Shown: positions 29,201 to 37,419 of the stretch, one piece after another
Position numbering within the stretch: position 1 is the first letter of the stretch
How the letters are laid out: each line of letters begins with the position of its first letter
Source of the DNA: Flavobacteriia bacterium
GTDB lineage: Bacteria > Bacteroidota > Bacteroidia > Flavobacteriales > Flavobacteriaceae
Length of the DNA: 64,000 nt
Assembly: GCA_004293045.1 (NCBI GenBank)
Contig: RDXY01000006.1
Span: 1-64,000 of the forward strand
Reading direction: 5' to 3'
Notes under the pieces: model-generated
The model's database searches: none
The model's input: only the letters and a program-made list of their open reading frames with translations
What the model was told of the DNA's origin: nothing
Program-made: the position numbers and the translations under genes

Positions 29201-29613
29201 AATTAGATAAAACAGGCGAACTAACCATAATTAATTCTGAAAAAAGCATTACTTTAACACTCGAAGATGTGGAGATTTCATCTCAAGATATCCCGGGTTG
29301 GTTAGTGGCCAATTCAAACGGAATTACAGTAGCTTTAGACATCACAATTTCTGAAGCATTACGTAAGGAAGGGATAGCAAGAGAGTTAGTCAACAGAATT
29401 CAAAATATTCGTAAAGATTCTGGTTTTGAAGTTACAGATAAAATTAAAGTTCAACTACTAAAAAATGATAGTATTGAACAAGCAGTACTAGCAAATGAAT
29501 CTTACATTAAATCAGAAACGCTAACCAATGAACTAATTTTTGTGTCAGAAATAACAAATGGTACGGAAGTTGAGTTTGATGAGTTAAAAACAATAATACA
29601 AATTTCAAAATAA
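26212..29613 (+). CDS. ileS: Isoleucyl-tRNA synthetase
   Basis: 1133 residues, the long form usual in Bacteroidota. The class I HIGH motif appears as GIHH in PPSANGLPGIHHV (about residues 48-60) and KMSKR at about 682-686. The editing (CP1) domain lies between them, with LAWTTTPWTLPSNTAL and GTGIVHTAPTFGADD. The C-terminus is a long anticodon-binding domain of the eukaryote-like type, without the zinc-finger tail of E. coli IleS. It charges tRNA-Ile in the cytoplasm. Confidence 0.98.
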   Translation: MSTKFTEYKGLDLPTVASEVLDFWKENNIFEKSVSTREGNPPFVFFEGPPSANGLPGIHHVMARAIKDIFCRYKTQKGFQVKRKAGWDTHGLPVELGTEAALGITKEDIGKTISVSDYNEACKKTVMRYTDVWNDLTEKMGYWVDMEDPYVTYKSKYMESVWWLLKQIYNKDLLYKGYTIQPYSPKAGTGLSSHEVNQPGSYRDVTDTTVVAQFKTKQDTLPNFLQGFGTIHILAWTTTPWTLPSNTALTVGPKIDYVLVQTFNQYTFEPVTVILAKNLVGKQFGKGFFASTEATDFQNFKAGDKNIPYQILTECKGSALVGMRYEQLMPLALPYQNPENAFRVIAGDFVTTEDGTGIVHTAPTFGADDAKVAKEATPEVPPMLVLDENGNAVPLVDLQGKFISNLGEYSGKYVKNEYYNEGEAPERSADVEIAIQLKEENKAFKVEKYVHSYPHCWRTDKPILYYPLDSWFIKVTEIKDRMFDLNETINWKPKATGEGRFGNWLKNANDWNLSRSRYWGIPLPIWRNEEGTEEILVGSVAELYEEIEKAIAAGFMTENPFKGFEIGNMTEENYDLVDLHKNVVDEIILVSASGKPMKRESDLIDVWFDSGAMPYAQWHYPFENKDKIDENKDFPADFIAEGVDQTRGWFYTLHAISTLVFDKIAYKNVVSNGLVLDKNGQKMSKRLGNAADPFDTLAEYGPDATRWYMISNANPWDNLKFDLEGIAEVRRKFFGTLYNTYSFFVLYANIDRFTYSEDEVPLAERPEIDRWILSELHTLIQVVDVAYADYEPTRATRAISDFVQENLSNWYVRLCRRRFWKGDYAQDKIAAYQTLYTCLETVAKLAAPVAPFFMDRLYKDLNANTNKEKFESIHLANFPISVENFVDKSLESRMQKAQTISSLVLSLRKKEMIKVRQPLQRVMIPVLDATFKAEILAIEDLIKAEVNVKEIEVLEDASGVLVKQIKPNFKALGPRFGKDMGLIAKEIQSFSQDQINELDKTGELTIINSEKSITLTLEDVEISSQDIPGWLVANSNGITVALDITISEALRKEGIARELVNRIQNIRKDSGFEVTDKIKVQLLKNDSIEQAVLANESYIKSETLTNELIFVSEITNGTEVEFDELKTIIQISK

Positions 29614-29668
29614 TAAAACCATTTGGTGCTATTGGATTGAAATAATAAATTTTAAAAACAGGTTAATT

Positions 29669-30049
29669 ATGATAGATCAACAAATAAGATTCTCAGATGC
29701 AGAATTACAAGAATTTAAAGACTTAATTAATTTAAAGTTAAATAAAGCAAAAAATGACTTAGAATTAATTAAAAGTGCCTATTTAAATGATTCTAACAAC
29801 GGAACGGAAGATACTTCCCCAACATTCAAAGCATTTGAAGAAGGTAGCGAAACCATGAGTAAAGAAGCCAATTCGCAATTAGCTATTCGTCAAGAAAAAT
29901 TTATACGCGATTTAAAAAACGCATTGGTTCGTATTGAAAACAAAACATACGGAATATGTAAAGTTACTGGACAATTAATTAATAAAGAACGCTTAAAAAT
30001 TGTACCTCACGCTACTATGAGCATTGAAGCTAAAAATTTACAGCGTTAA
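29669..30049 (+). CDS. DksA/TraR-family protein with a degenerate zinc finger
   Basis: 126 residues. Helical coiled-coil residues about 5-75 (AELQEFKDLINLKLNKAKNDLELIKSAY) precede a C-terminal region YGICKVTGQLINKERLKIVPHATMSIEAK. This aligns with the DksA zinc finger (YGxCxxCGxxIxxxRLxxxPxaxxCxxC), but only the first cysteine remains. The usual second, third and fourth cysteines are V/T, M and K-type residues. It therefore cannot bind zinc in the normal way. It may still bind RNA polymerase, as cysteine-poor DksA forms do elsewhere. It lies between ileS and lspA with a terminator after it. Confidence 0.88.
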   Translation: MIDQQIRFSDAELQEFKDLINLKLNKAKNDLELIKSAYLNDSNNGTEDTSPTFKAFEEGSETMSKEANSQLAIRQEKFIRDLKNALVRIENKTYGICKVTGQLINKERLKIVPHATMSIEAKNLQR

Positions 30050-30069
30050 AAAACGGCATTAAAAATAGA

Positions 30070-30093
30070 AACGCTCCTTTTGGGGCGTTTTTT
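30070..30093 (+). terminator. Terminator after the DksA-like gene
   Basis: AACGCTCC and GGGGCGTT pair around a TTTT loop (one G-T pair), then a T-run. It lies 20 bases after the stop codon. Confidence 0.9.
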
Positions 30094-30108
30094 ATTAGTT
30101 AAAATTAC

Positions 30109-30116
30109 TACTTTTG
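30109..30116 (+). promoter_or_regulatory. -7 box of lspA
   Basis: TACTTTTG matches TAnnTTTG and precedes the lspA ATG by 16 bases, right after the upstream terminator. The -33 position falls near the terminator T-run and has no TTG. Confidence 0.6.
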
Positions 30117-30132
30117 CACAAACATTAAAAAA

Positions 30133-30726
30133 ATGAACCTAAGAAAAGCCGCTTTATTTGTATTTCTTATTTTACTTGTTGATCAAGCCAGTAAAATTTA
30201 CATCAAAACAAATTTTTATATTAACGAACAAGTAAAAGTGTTTGATTGGTTTAGAATTTACTTTGTAGAAAACGAAGGAATGGCATGGGGCGCTGAAATT
30301 CCAGGTAATTATGGCAAATTATTTTTAACACTTTTCAGAATTATTGCTGTGGGTGGAATTTCATGGTGGTTGTATGATTCTATTAAGAAAGGGTTGTCCA
30401 ATTATTTAACTTTTGCCATTACTTTAATTTTAGCTGGGGCTATTGGTAATATAATTGACTCTGTTTTTTATGGTGTAGTTTTTAATGATAGTTATAGTCA
30501 AGTAGCTACAATGTTTGCTGACAAACCTTATGGAACCTGGTTTCATGGTGAAGTAGTGGATATGTTTTATTTCCCAATAATTAAAGACATTCCAATGCCA
30601 GAATGGGTCCCTTTTATTGGCGGCAGACCTTTTACGTTTTTCAACGCTATTTTCAACGTGGCCGATGTAGCCATTTCAACAGGTTTTGGAATTCTAATTG
30701 TATTCAACAAAAGATGTTTTAACTAA
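30133..30726 (+). CDS. lspA: Lipoprotein signal peptidase (signal peptidase II)
   Basis: 197 residues with four hydrophobic membrane spans. Family boxes are all present: DQASKIYIK (about 16-24), VENEGMAWG (about 44-52), GAIGNIIDSVFYGVV with the first catalytic Asp (about 108-122), and FNVADVAISTG with the second (about 176-186). A longer loop after the third span (about 120-165) explains the length above the E. coli protein, and is normal in this phylum. It cleaves prolipoprotein signal peptides, such as those of the lipoproteins at 32051 and 54965. Confidence 0.97.
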   Translation: MNLRKAALFVFLILLVDQASKIYIKTNFYINEQVKVFDWFRIYFVENEGMAWGAEIPGNYGKLFLTLFRIIAVGGISWWLYDSIKKGLSNYLTFAITLILAGAIGNIIDSVFYGVVFNDSYSQVATMFADKPYGTWFHGEVVDMFYFPIIKDIPMPEWVPFIGGRPFTFFNAIFNVADVAISTGFGILIVFNKRCFN

Positions 30727-30789
30727 AAACAAAACATAATTTTCTGTTATTTTAATTCTTATTTATTCCTATTTTAAATAATCATATCG

Positions 30790-30797
30790 TAAATTTG
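30790..30797 (+). promoter_or_regulatory. -7 box of the sufS cluster
   Basis: TAAATTTG fits TAnnTTTG and lies 17 bases before the sufS ATG. There is no clear -33 TTG. Confidence 0.55.
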
Positions 30798-30814
30798 CAT
30801 TAAATACTTATGAT

Positions 30815-32035
30815 ATGTTCGATGTACAAAAAATAAGAGCCCAATTTCCAATCTTATCACAAAGTGTTAACGGAAAACCTTTAGTGTATTTTGATAATGG
30901 AGCGACTTCACAAAAACCGCAAGTTGTAATTGATAGTATTGTAGATTATTATTCTAAATACAATGCAAATATTCATAGAGGGGTTCATACGTTGAGTCAA
31001 TTAGCTACTGATGCCTACGAACAAGCGCGATTTAAAATCCAAAAGCATTTTAATGCGAAACAACCGTTTGAAATCATTTTTACATCAGGTACAACCGAAA
31101 GTATTAATTTAGTTGCCAATGGTTTTGCTTCTTTAGTAGATAAAGACGATGAAATTATTATTTCAGCATTAGAACATCATAGTAATATTGTGCCTTGGCA
31201 GATGTTGTGTGAACAAACGGGTGCGATTTTAAAAGTTATTCCAATAGATAGTAATGGCGAGTTAATTATGTCGGAATACGAAAAATTACTTTCCAATAAA
31301 ACCAAATTAGTTTGTTGCAATCACATTTCAAATGCTTTAGGAACGCTAAATCCAATTGAAGAAATCATTAAAAAAGCACATGCTGTTGGGGCAGCCGTTT
31401 TAATTGATGGGGCACAATCTTGTCCACATATTAAACCAGATGTTCAAGCTTTAGATGTTGATTTCTATGTAACTTCTGCTCATAAAATGTGTGGTCCAAC
31501 AGGTGTTGGAATGCTTTATGGTAAAGAAGAGTGGTTACGCAAATTGCCACCCTACAAAGGCGGCGGAGAAATGATTGCTACCGTAACTTTCGAAAAAACA
31601 ACCTATGCCGATTTGCCTCATAAATTTGAAGCCGGAACGCCAAATATTTGCGGTGGAATTGCTTTTGGAGCGGCAATTGATTATATGAATGAGGTTGGTT
31701 TTGACAACATAGCCCAACACGAACATGAATTATTGCTTTACGGAACAAAAAAGTTACAAGAAATTGAAGGCGTAACCATTTATGGCCCTTCAGATTTAAC
31801 TAAAAAAGCTTCGGTAATTTCATTTAACATTGAAAACATTCATCCGTATGATATTGGCACGATTATAGATAAATTAGGTATAGCGGTTCGAACAGGCCAT
31901 CATTGTGCGCAGCCAATTATGGATTTTTATAAAATTCCAGGTACATTAAGAGCCAGTTTTGCCTTTTACAATACCAAAGAAGAAATTGATATATTTGTAG
32001 CAGCTGTTAAAAAAGCTAAAATGATGTTATCGTAA
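30815..32035 (+). CDS. sufS: Cysteine desulfurase SufS
   Basis: 406 residues, a class II PLP cysteine desulfurase that supplies sulfur for Fe-S cluster assembly. Hallmarks are YFDNGATSQKP (about 24-34), ALEHHSNIVPWQ (PLP-stacking His), a Schiff-base lysine in SAHKMCGPTG (about residue 224) and the catalytic persulfide cysteine in RTGHHCAQPIM (about residue 364). The short active-site loop is of the SufS type. It heads a run of SUF accessory genes; sufB, sufC and sufD are not in the window. Confidence 0.96.
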   Translation: MFDVQKIRAQFPILSQSVNGKPLVYFDNGATSQKPQVVIDSIVDYYSKYNANIHRGVHTLSQLATDAYEQARFKIQKHFNAKQPFEIIFTSGTTESINLVANGFASLVDKDDEIIISALEHHSNIVPWQMLCEQTGAILKVIPIDSNGELIMSEYEKLLSNKTKLVCCNHISNALGTLNPIEEIIKKAHAVGAAVLIDGAQSCPHIKPDVQALDVDFYVTSAHKMCGPTGVGMLYGKEEWLRKLPPYKGGGEMIATVTFEKTTYADLPHKFEAGTPNICGGIAFGAAIDYMNEVGFDNIAQHEHELLLYGTKKLQEIEGVTIYGPSDLTKKASVISFNIENIHPYDIGTIIDKLGIAVRTGHHCAQPIMDFYKIPGTLRASFAFYNTKEEIDIFVAAVKKAKMMLS

Positions 32036-32050
32036 CTAAAATCTCAACTT

Positions 32051-32485
32051 ATGAAAAGATTTTTAATACTTTTTACTGTGACGCTACTTCATTTTGCGTG
32101 TAGCGAAACTAAAAGTGTCGTTATAGAAAACGTACCTACAATTTATTATGAGGCAAGTAGTAGAGGTTATTTTTTATCTTTAAAAGTAGAAAATAAAATG
32201 ATTTATATCTATAAAGACAGAAATAGTAAAGAATATTCAGATAAATTAGTGCTTTCAGAGCAAGATTGGTCAGAAATTTCAACTTTAGCAAAAGGTGTCG
32301 ATTTAGAAAAAGTAAAAGACTTAAAGTGGCCAACAGAAAAAAGATATTATGACGGTGCAGCATTTGCCAATATTATTTTCGAATCAAAAGGCGTTAACTA
32401 TCCAGCTAATGGTTTCGACCACGGTTTTCCGCCATTAGAAATAGAAAAATTAGTTACTATAATTACGAAACTAGCCGAAAAATAA
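32051..32485 (+). CDS. Uncharacterised lipoprotein of the suf cluster
   Basis: 144 residues. A signal peptide with lipobox LHFAC (cleavage before Cys17) marks a lipoprotein. The mature part contains LVLSEQDWSEISTLAKGVDLEKVKDLKWPTEKRYYDGAAFANIIFESKG, a small alpha/beta region I do not recognise as a named domain. It lies 15 bases after sufS and 2 bases before sufE, so it is clearly in the operon. A link of this envelope protein to Fe-S assembly is inferred from position only. Confidence 0.8.
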   Translation: MKRFLILFTVTLLHFACSETKSVVIENVPTIYYEASSRGYFLSLKVENKMIYIYKDRNSKEYSDKLVLSEQDWSEISTLAKGVDLEKVKDLKWPTEKRYYDGAAFANIIFESKGVNYPANGFDHGFPPLEIEKLVTIITKLAEK

Positions 32486-32487
32486 TA

Positions 32488-32919
32488 ATGAATATTAAAG
32501 AAATACAAAACGAAATTGTTTCCGAATTCTCTATGTTCGATGATTGGATGGAACGATACGAATACATTATCGAATTAGGAAAAGGCTTACCAATTATTGA
32601 AGAGCAATTCAAAACAGAAGACAATATCATTAAGGGTTGTCAGTCTAAAGTTTGGGTTCATGCAGAAGAAAAAGATGGGAAAGTCGTTTTTTCAGCGGAT
32701 AGCGATGCCATTTTAACTAAAGGCATAATTGCTATTCTAATTAGAGCTTTTTCGAACCAAACCCCTGCTGCAATTTTAGAAGCAAATACCGATTTTGTTG
32801 ATGAAATTGGATTAAAAGAGCATCTTTCAGCCACTCGAGCCAACGGCTTGGTTTCGATGATAAAAAAAATAAAAATGTATGCTTTAGCATTTAATTCATT
32901 AAATTCATTAAATAAATGA
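32488..32919 (+). CDS. sufE: Sulfur acceptor protein SufE
   Basis: 143 residues, normal length. SufE accepts persulfide from SufS. The conserved sulfur-accepting Cys51 is in IIKGCQSKVWV, and the fold signature LIRAFSNQTPAAIL follows (about 89-102). Its last codons overlap the start of the following unknown gene in ATGA. Confidence 0.96.
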   Translation: MNIKEIQNEIVSEFSMFDDWMERYEYIIELGKGLPIIEEQFKTEDNIIKGCQSKVWVHAEEKDGKVVFSADSDAILTKGIIAILIRAFSNQTPAAILEANTDFVDEIGLKEHLSATRANGLVSMIKKIKMYALAFNSLNSLNK

Positions 32920-33629
32920 AGTTAATAACGACTTTTATTTTATTGTTTTGTTTTTCAAATGTTTTTTCTCAAAGCATTTTTGAAAAAATGCCTGAAAACG
33001 CAAAGGAAATTCATTTTGAGTATACATCAAAGTCAAATTTTTATTATAATGAAGTTGGAATATATGCAGATCCTTTATTGTTTGAATTAGAGCTACAAAA
33101 TGTAAAATACATAAAATTAAATCATCCAAACGAAAATTATATCTGCGGTTTTGTCTCTTTTTTAAATATGGATTCAGAAACTAAAGATAAAGTGGCTTCA
33201 ATTTTTTTTCATAGTAATATAATTTTTAAAGCGGTTTATAATTTTAAGAAAAACAGAACCACAATTGTTGCCGTAAGAAATGAAGAAGATAGAAAATTTT
33301 TTACTAATATATTTGGAAAAGATTATTCACGGTTTAAATTTAAAATTGACTTGAATTATAAGAAAAATATAAAAACCACCTTTTACCCAAATATTTATTA
33401 CACTGATAAATTTGAAGAAATAAAAAAAAGTATAAAATGGAGTGATAGTATAAATGGCACATTTAATGATAAGAGGAAAAATACACTATTAACGAATTTT
33501 GTAAAATCAGATGAGAATCTTCCTAAACAAATTACATTAGGAATACTATTTGAAAATAATAATTTTGGAATTACAAAAGTAAATAATCTTTATTCAACAA
33601 TAGAACTTAAATATGTATCATACAGGTAA
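32916..33629 (+). CDS. Uncharacterised secreted protein coupled to sufE
   Basis: 237 residues with a signal peptide (1-18, FSNVFSQ), then a lysine- and asparagine-rich, beta-strand-like sequence without recognised motifs, cysteine clusters or membrane segments. The start overlaps the sufE stop in ATGA, so translation is probably coupled. The sequence is more AT-rich and less regular than its neighbours. It may be a recent insertion into the suf cluster; the sufT-like gene follows only 15 bases later. Confidence 0.65.
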   Translation: MKLITTFILLFCFSNVFSQSIFEKMPENAKEIHFEYTSKSNFYYNEVGIYADPLLFELELQNVKYIKLNHPNENYICGFVSFLNMDSETKDKVASIFFHSNIIFKAVYNFKKNRTTIVAVRNEEDRKFFTNIFGKDYSRFKFKIDLNYKKNIKTTFYPNIYYTDKFEEIKKSIKWSDSINGTFNDKRKNTLLTNFVKSDENLPKQITLGILFENNNFGITKVNNLYSTIELKYVSYR

Positions 33630-33644
33630 ATAAAAAACAAAAAA

Positions 33645-33968
33645 ATGGAAGAATTTAAAGACGAAATTAACTTAGGCGAAAGCGTAGTATCTGCATTAAA
33701 AGGAATTTACGATCCAGAAATTCCTGTAGACATTTATGAATTAGGTTTAATATATGACGTAATGATTAACGAAGACAATGAAGTTAAAATATTAATGACG
33801 TTAACCTCGCCAAATTGTCCAGTTGCTGAATCGCTACCAAAAGAAGTGGAAGAAAAAGTTGAAAAAATTGATACGATTAAATCTTGTGAAGTAGAAATTA
33901 CTTTTGATCCACCATGGAGTAAAGATTTAATGAGCGAAGAAGCTAAATTAGAATTAGGAATGCTTTAA
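33645..33968 (+). CDS. sufT: SufT-like MIP18/DUF59 Fe-S assembly protein
   Basis: 107 residues. The DUF59 core is complete: IYDPEIPVDIYELGLIYDV (about 22-40), TLTSPNCPVAESLP with the conserved cysteine (about 53-66) and a FDPPWSKDLMSEEAKLELGM end. Proteins of this type act in Fe-S cluster maturation and carry over to target proteins. The position directly after sufS and sufE supports a SUF role rather than phenylacetate degradation (PaaD), which has related sequences. Confidence 0.92.
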   Translation: MEEFKDEINLGESVVSALKGIYDPEIPVDIYELGLIYDVMINEDNEVKILMTLTSPNCPVAESLPKEVEEKVEKIDTIKSCEVEITFDPPWSKDLMSEEAKLELGML

Positions 33969-34013
33969 TATAGTTTCCAGTTTCTGAACACTAATTTCTG
34001 AACCCTACTAGTT

Positions 34014-34517
34014 ATGAGTGAAATAGTAAATAAAGTGGCCAACAGCACCTTAATGGTTTTCGATTTAGAAGATTATTATCCGGATAATCATGTGATAGCA
34101 GTTGATGTATCGCAATGGCTGTTTGGTGGTGTTATTTTGAAGGAATCCGAATTTAGAGCGCAATTAAAAGCAACGGATTGGTCAGTTTACGAAGCTAAAT
34201 ACGTAGCATTATATTGTTCAGAAGACGCCATATTGCCCGCTTGGGCGTACACGTTAGTTGCTGTTCATTTGGCGCCATTTGCGTTAAAAGTAATTCAAGG
34301 CACAAAAGAATTGGCAATAATCGATTGGTATCAAGATATTTTAAACAAATTAGACTACACAGATTATTTTGAAAAACCGATTATATTAAAAGGGTGTTCT
34401 AAAAAAGAAGTACCCAATGAAGTATACACTTTGGCAATTCAAAAATTAATGAAAGTAGCAAAAAGTATTATGTTTGGCGAAGCGTGTTCTGCAGTGCCTT
34501 TGTATAAAAAGAAATAA
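34014..34517 (+). CDS. DUF2480 family protein
   Basis: 167 residues, cytoplasmic. The sequence (DLEDYYPDNHVIAVDVSQWLFGGVILKESEFR at about 17-48, YCSEDAILPAWAYTLV at about 67-82, LKGCSKKEVPNEVYTLAIQKL at about 122-142) fits the Bacteroidota family DUF2480. Its members I recall sit next to SUF genes. Three cysteines (about 68, 125 and 155) could bind a metal or cluster, but this is inference. It is the last gene of the suf run and converges on hflX, 2 bases away, with no hairpin between. Confidence 0.82.
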   Translation: MSEIVNKVANSTLMVFDLEDYYPDNHVIAVDVSQWLFGGVILKESEFRAQLKATDWSVYEAKYVALYCSEDAILPAWAYTLVAVHLAPFALKVIQGTKELAIIDWYQDILNKLDYTDYFEKPIILKGCSKKEVPNEVYTLAIQKLMKVAKSIMFGEACSAVPLYKKK

Positions 34518-34519
34518 AT

Positions 34520-35746
34520 CTAATCTTCTTCCTCAATTACATCTTTGTAATCTGGATATAAAAATTTATTGTAAGGAAAACGACTGATATGTATGCTTCG
34601 CACCGCTTCATATACTTTTTCTCTAAAAGCTTCAAAGTTTTCTTTTTCGGTTGCCGAAATAAAAAGCGTGTTGTTTTCGCCTAAATTACTCATCCAAGTT
34701 TTTTCCCAATCTTGAAGTGAGAAATTTTTTGATGTTTTTTCAATAGTTTCATCGCTTTCATCAATTTTTACATATTTGTACGCGTCAATTTTATTAAAAA
34801 CCATAATTGTTGGTTTATCGGCACTTTTGATGTCTAATAAAATTTTATTTACAGCTGCAATATGATCTTCAAATTCAGGATGAGAAATATCTACCACATG
34901 TAAAAGCAAATCAGCTTCTCTTACTTCATCTAACGTACTTTTAAAAGAATCTACCAATTGAGTAGGTAGTTTTCTAATAAACCCAACGGTATCAGAAAGC
35001 AAGAAAGGTAAATTTTTAATAACCGTTTTTCTAACAGTAGTATCAAGGGTGGCAAAAAGTTTATTTTCTACAAATACTTCGCTTTTCCCAACAGCGTTCA
35101 TTAAAGTAGATTTCCCAACATTGGTATAGCCCACTAAAGCCACGCGTACCATAGCACCACGATTCCCTCTTTGGGTAGACATTTGTTTGTCTATGATTTT
35201 TATTTTTTCTTTTAGCAAGGAAATTCTATCCCTTACAATTCGTCTATCGGTTTCAATTTCTGTTTCCCCAGGACCACGCATACCAATTCCACCACGTTGA
35301 CGTTCTAAGTGCGTCCACATTCCTGTTAATCTAGGTAATAAATATTGGCATTGTGCTAATTCAACTTGCGTTCTCGCATAAGAGGTTTCGGCACGTTGAG
35401 CAAAAATATCTAAAATTAAATTGGTACGATCTAACACTTTACAATCTAACTCTCTAGTGATGTTTTTTTGCTGTGAGGGCGTTAATTCATCATCAAAAAT
35501 TACTGAATTGATATCATATTCTTTGATGTACGTTTTAATTTCTTCAAGTTTTCCAGTCCCTACAAACGTTTTTGGATGGGGTTTATCTGTTTTTTGCCAA
35601 AATCGTTTTACTACTTCACCGCCAGCTGTAAAGGTTAAAAATTCTAACTCGTCTAAGTATTCATTTAATTTTTCTTCACTTTGATTTTGAGTGATAAGCC
35701 CAACAATAGCGGTCCTTTCAAAGATATGTTTTTCAACTTCTAGCAT
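34520..35746 (-). CDS. hflX: GTPase HflX
   Basis: 408 residues. The N-terminal HflX domain (VGLITQNQSEEKLNEYLDEL, SEQ of TFVGTGKLEEIKTYI) is followed by the signature RQRGGIGMRGPGETEIETDRR, then a GTPase domain with G1 GYTNVGKS (about 205-212), G3 DTVGF and G4 NKID. HflX binds and splits stalled ribosomes after stress. It shares a short divergent-free gap with prfC; both are on the minus strand, each with its own -7 box. Confidence 0.97.
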   Translation of the reverse strand: MLEVEKHIFERTAIVGLITQNQSEEKLNEYLDELEFLTFTAGGEVVKRFWQKTDKPHPKTFVGTGKLEEIKTYIKEYDINSVIFDDELTPSQQKNITRELDCKVLDRTNLILDIFAQRAETSYARTQVELAQCQYLLPRLTGMWTHLERQRGGIGMRGPGETEIETDRRIVRDRISLLKEKIKIIDKQMSTQRGNRGAMVRVALVGYTNVGKSTLMNAVGKSEVFVENKLFATLDTTVRKTVIKNLPFLLSDTVGFIRKLPTQLVDSFKSTLDEVREADLLLHVVDISHPEFEDHIAAVNKILLDIKSADKPTIMVFNKIDAYKYVKIDESDETIEKTSKNFSLQDWEKTWMSNLGENNTLFISATEKENFEAFREKVYEAVRSIHISRFPYNKFLYPDYKDVIEEED

Positions 35747-35751
35747 ATTTA

Positions 35752-35785
35752 CAAAAATAGGTATTAATATTCATATTGTTACCAA
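35752..35785 (-). promoter_or_regulatory. Promoter of hflX
   Basis: On the minus strand TTG (35785-35783), a 23-base spacer, then TATTTTTG (35759-35752) precede the hflX ATG by 5 bases. The -7 box fits TAnnTTTG; the spacer is at the long end. A transcript from here would be nearly leaderless. Confidence 0.5.
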
Positions 35786-35793
35786 TAGAAATA

Positions 35794-37395
35794 TTAATTT
35801 TCGTTTTTATGATAATCTGAAGTATAATATAATTTCACACTTGGGTATTTTTGATGGGTCATCTGTATTGAAAATTCACTATCAGCCAAAAATACCAATT
35901 GTCCGTGTTTATCATGTCCTAAAAACTTCTGTTTCACACGTTTAAATTCTTTATATTCTTCATTTTTTGGGTCGTCTGGAAGTACCCAACACGCTTTGTA
36001 TGCAGGAAAGTTTTCGTAAGTACATTTCGCTCCGTATTCGTGTTCTAAACGGTATTGAATCACCTCATATTGTAACGCTCCAACAGTTCCAATTACTTTT
36101 CTACCATTCATTTCAATCGTAAATAATTGCGCTACTCCTTCATCCATTAATTGATCGACACCTTTTTCTAGTTGCTTCGCTTTTAACGGATCGGCATTGT
36201 TAATGTATCTAAAATGTTCTGGAGAAAAACTCGGAATTCCTTTAAAATTCATTGTTTCACCTTCTGTAAGGGTATCGCCAATTTTAAAATTTCCAGTATC
36301 GTGTAAACCTACAATATCGCCTGGATAGGAGATGTCTACAATTTCTTTTTTCTCGGCAAAAAATGCATTTGGACTACTAAATTTCATGTTTTTTCCTTGT
36401 CGAACATGAAGGTAAGGTTTGTTTCTTTCGAAAGTTCCCGACACAATTTTTATAAATGCCAATCTATCGCGATGTTTAGGATCCATATTGGCATGAATTT
36501 TAAATACAAAACCGCTTAATTTTTTTTCATCCGGTTGCACTAATCTGGTGTCAGACTCTTTTGGGCGTGGTGTAGGAGCAATGGTAATAAAACAATCTAG
36601 TAATTCACGAACTCCGAAATTATTTAATGCTGAGCCAAAAAACACAGGTTGTAATTTTCCTGATAAATACTCTTCTCTTTTAAAAGCAGGATATACTTCT
36701 GTAATAAGTTCTAATTCTTCTCGTAACTTATTGGCTGGTTTTTCACCGATAATTTTTTCTAATTCAGGGCTTTGGATGTCTGAAAAAGCAATGGTTTCTT
36801 CAATATTTTTTCGACTATCACCTTCGAATAAATTAATATTTTTCTCCCAAATATTATAAATCCCTTGAAAATCATACCCCATACCAATTGGAAAACTCAA
36901 TGGCGTTACATGCAAACCTAGTTTTTGTTCCACCTCGTCCATTAAATCAAATGCATCTTTACCTTCACGATCCAGTTTGTTGATGAAAACAATCATAGGA
37001 ATGCTTCTCATTCTACATACTTCTACTAATTTTTCTGTTTGCTCTTCAACGCCTTTCGCAACGTCAACAACAACAATAACGCTATCTACAGCAGTTAGTG
37101 TTCTAAATGTGTCTTCCGCAAAATCCTTGTGACCAGGAGTATCAAGTATATTTATTTTTTTTTCTTTATAATTGAACGCTAAAACGGAAGTAGAAACTGA
37201 AATTCCACGCTGACGTTCAATTTCCATAAAATCGGAAGTAGCGCCTTTTTTAATTTTATTGCTTTTTACGGCCCCCGCTTCTTGAATGGCACCCCCAAAA
37301 AGAAGTAACTTTTCTGTTAAGGTAGTTTTACCAGCATCTGGATGCGAGATGATTCCAAAAGTTCTTCTTCGGGCAATTTCTTTTTCGAAACTCAT
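35794..37395 (-). CDS. prfC: Peptide chain release factor 3
   Basis: 533 residues, normal length. A translational GTPase that recycles class I release factors. G1 is SHPDAGKTTLTEK (about 17-29), followed by FGGAIQEAGAVK. The switch region RQRGISVSTSVLAF and G3 DTPGHKDF lie before G4 NKLD. The C-terminal domain GTVGALQYEVIQYRLEHEYG is typical of RF3 and separates it from EF-G or LepA. Confidence 0.97.
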   Translation of the reverse strand: MSFEKEIARRRTFGIISHPDAGKTTLTEKLLLFGGAIQEAGAVKSNKIKKGATSDFMEIERQRGISVSTSVLAFNYKEKKINILDTPGHKDFAEDTFRTLTAVDSVIVVVDVAKGVEEQTEKLVEVCRMRSIPMIVFINKLDREGKDAFDLMDEVEQKLGLHVTPLSFPIGMGYDFQGIYNIWEKNINLFEGDSRKNIEETIAFSDIQSPELEKIIGEKPANKLREELELITEVYPAFKREEYLSGKLQPVFFGSALNNFGVRELLDCFITIAPTPRPKESDTRLVQPDEKKLSGFVFKIHANMDPKHRDRLAFIKIVSGTFERNKPYLHVRQGKNMKFSSPNAFFAEKKEIVDISYPGDIVGLHDTGNFKIGDTLTEGETMNFKGIPSFSPEHFRYINNADPLKAKQLEKGVDQLMDEGVAQLFTIEMNGRKVIGTVGALQYEVIQYRLEHEYGAKCTYENFPAYKACWVLPDDPKNEEYKEFKRVKQKFLGHDKHGQLVFLADSEFSIQMTHQKYPSVKLYYTSDYHKNEN

Positions 37396-37411
37396 GAGTA
37401 TTAATTTTATG

Positions 37412-37419
37412 CAAAAATA
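37412..37419 (-). promoter_or_regulatory. -7 box of prfC
   Basis: The minus strand reads TATTTTTG, fitting TAnnTTTG, 16 bases before the prfC ATG at 37395. No -33 TTG was found. Confidence 0.5.

Noticed and set aside
32485-32920. sufBCD core genes expected near sufS and sufE
   Set aside because: Searched by eye for SufB, SufC and SufD motifs; none is in the window, so the cluster is accessory only.
35421-35945. Plus-strand ORFs opposite hflX and the hflX-prfC junction
   Set aside because: Antisense to conserved GTPase genes; no features of their own.
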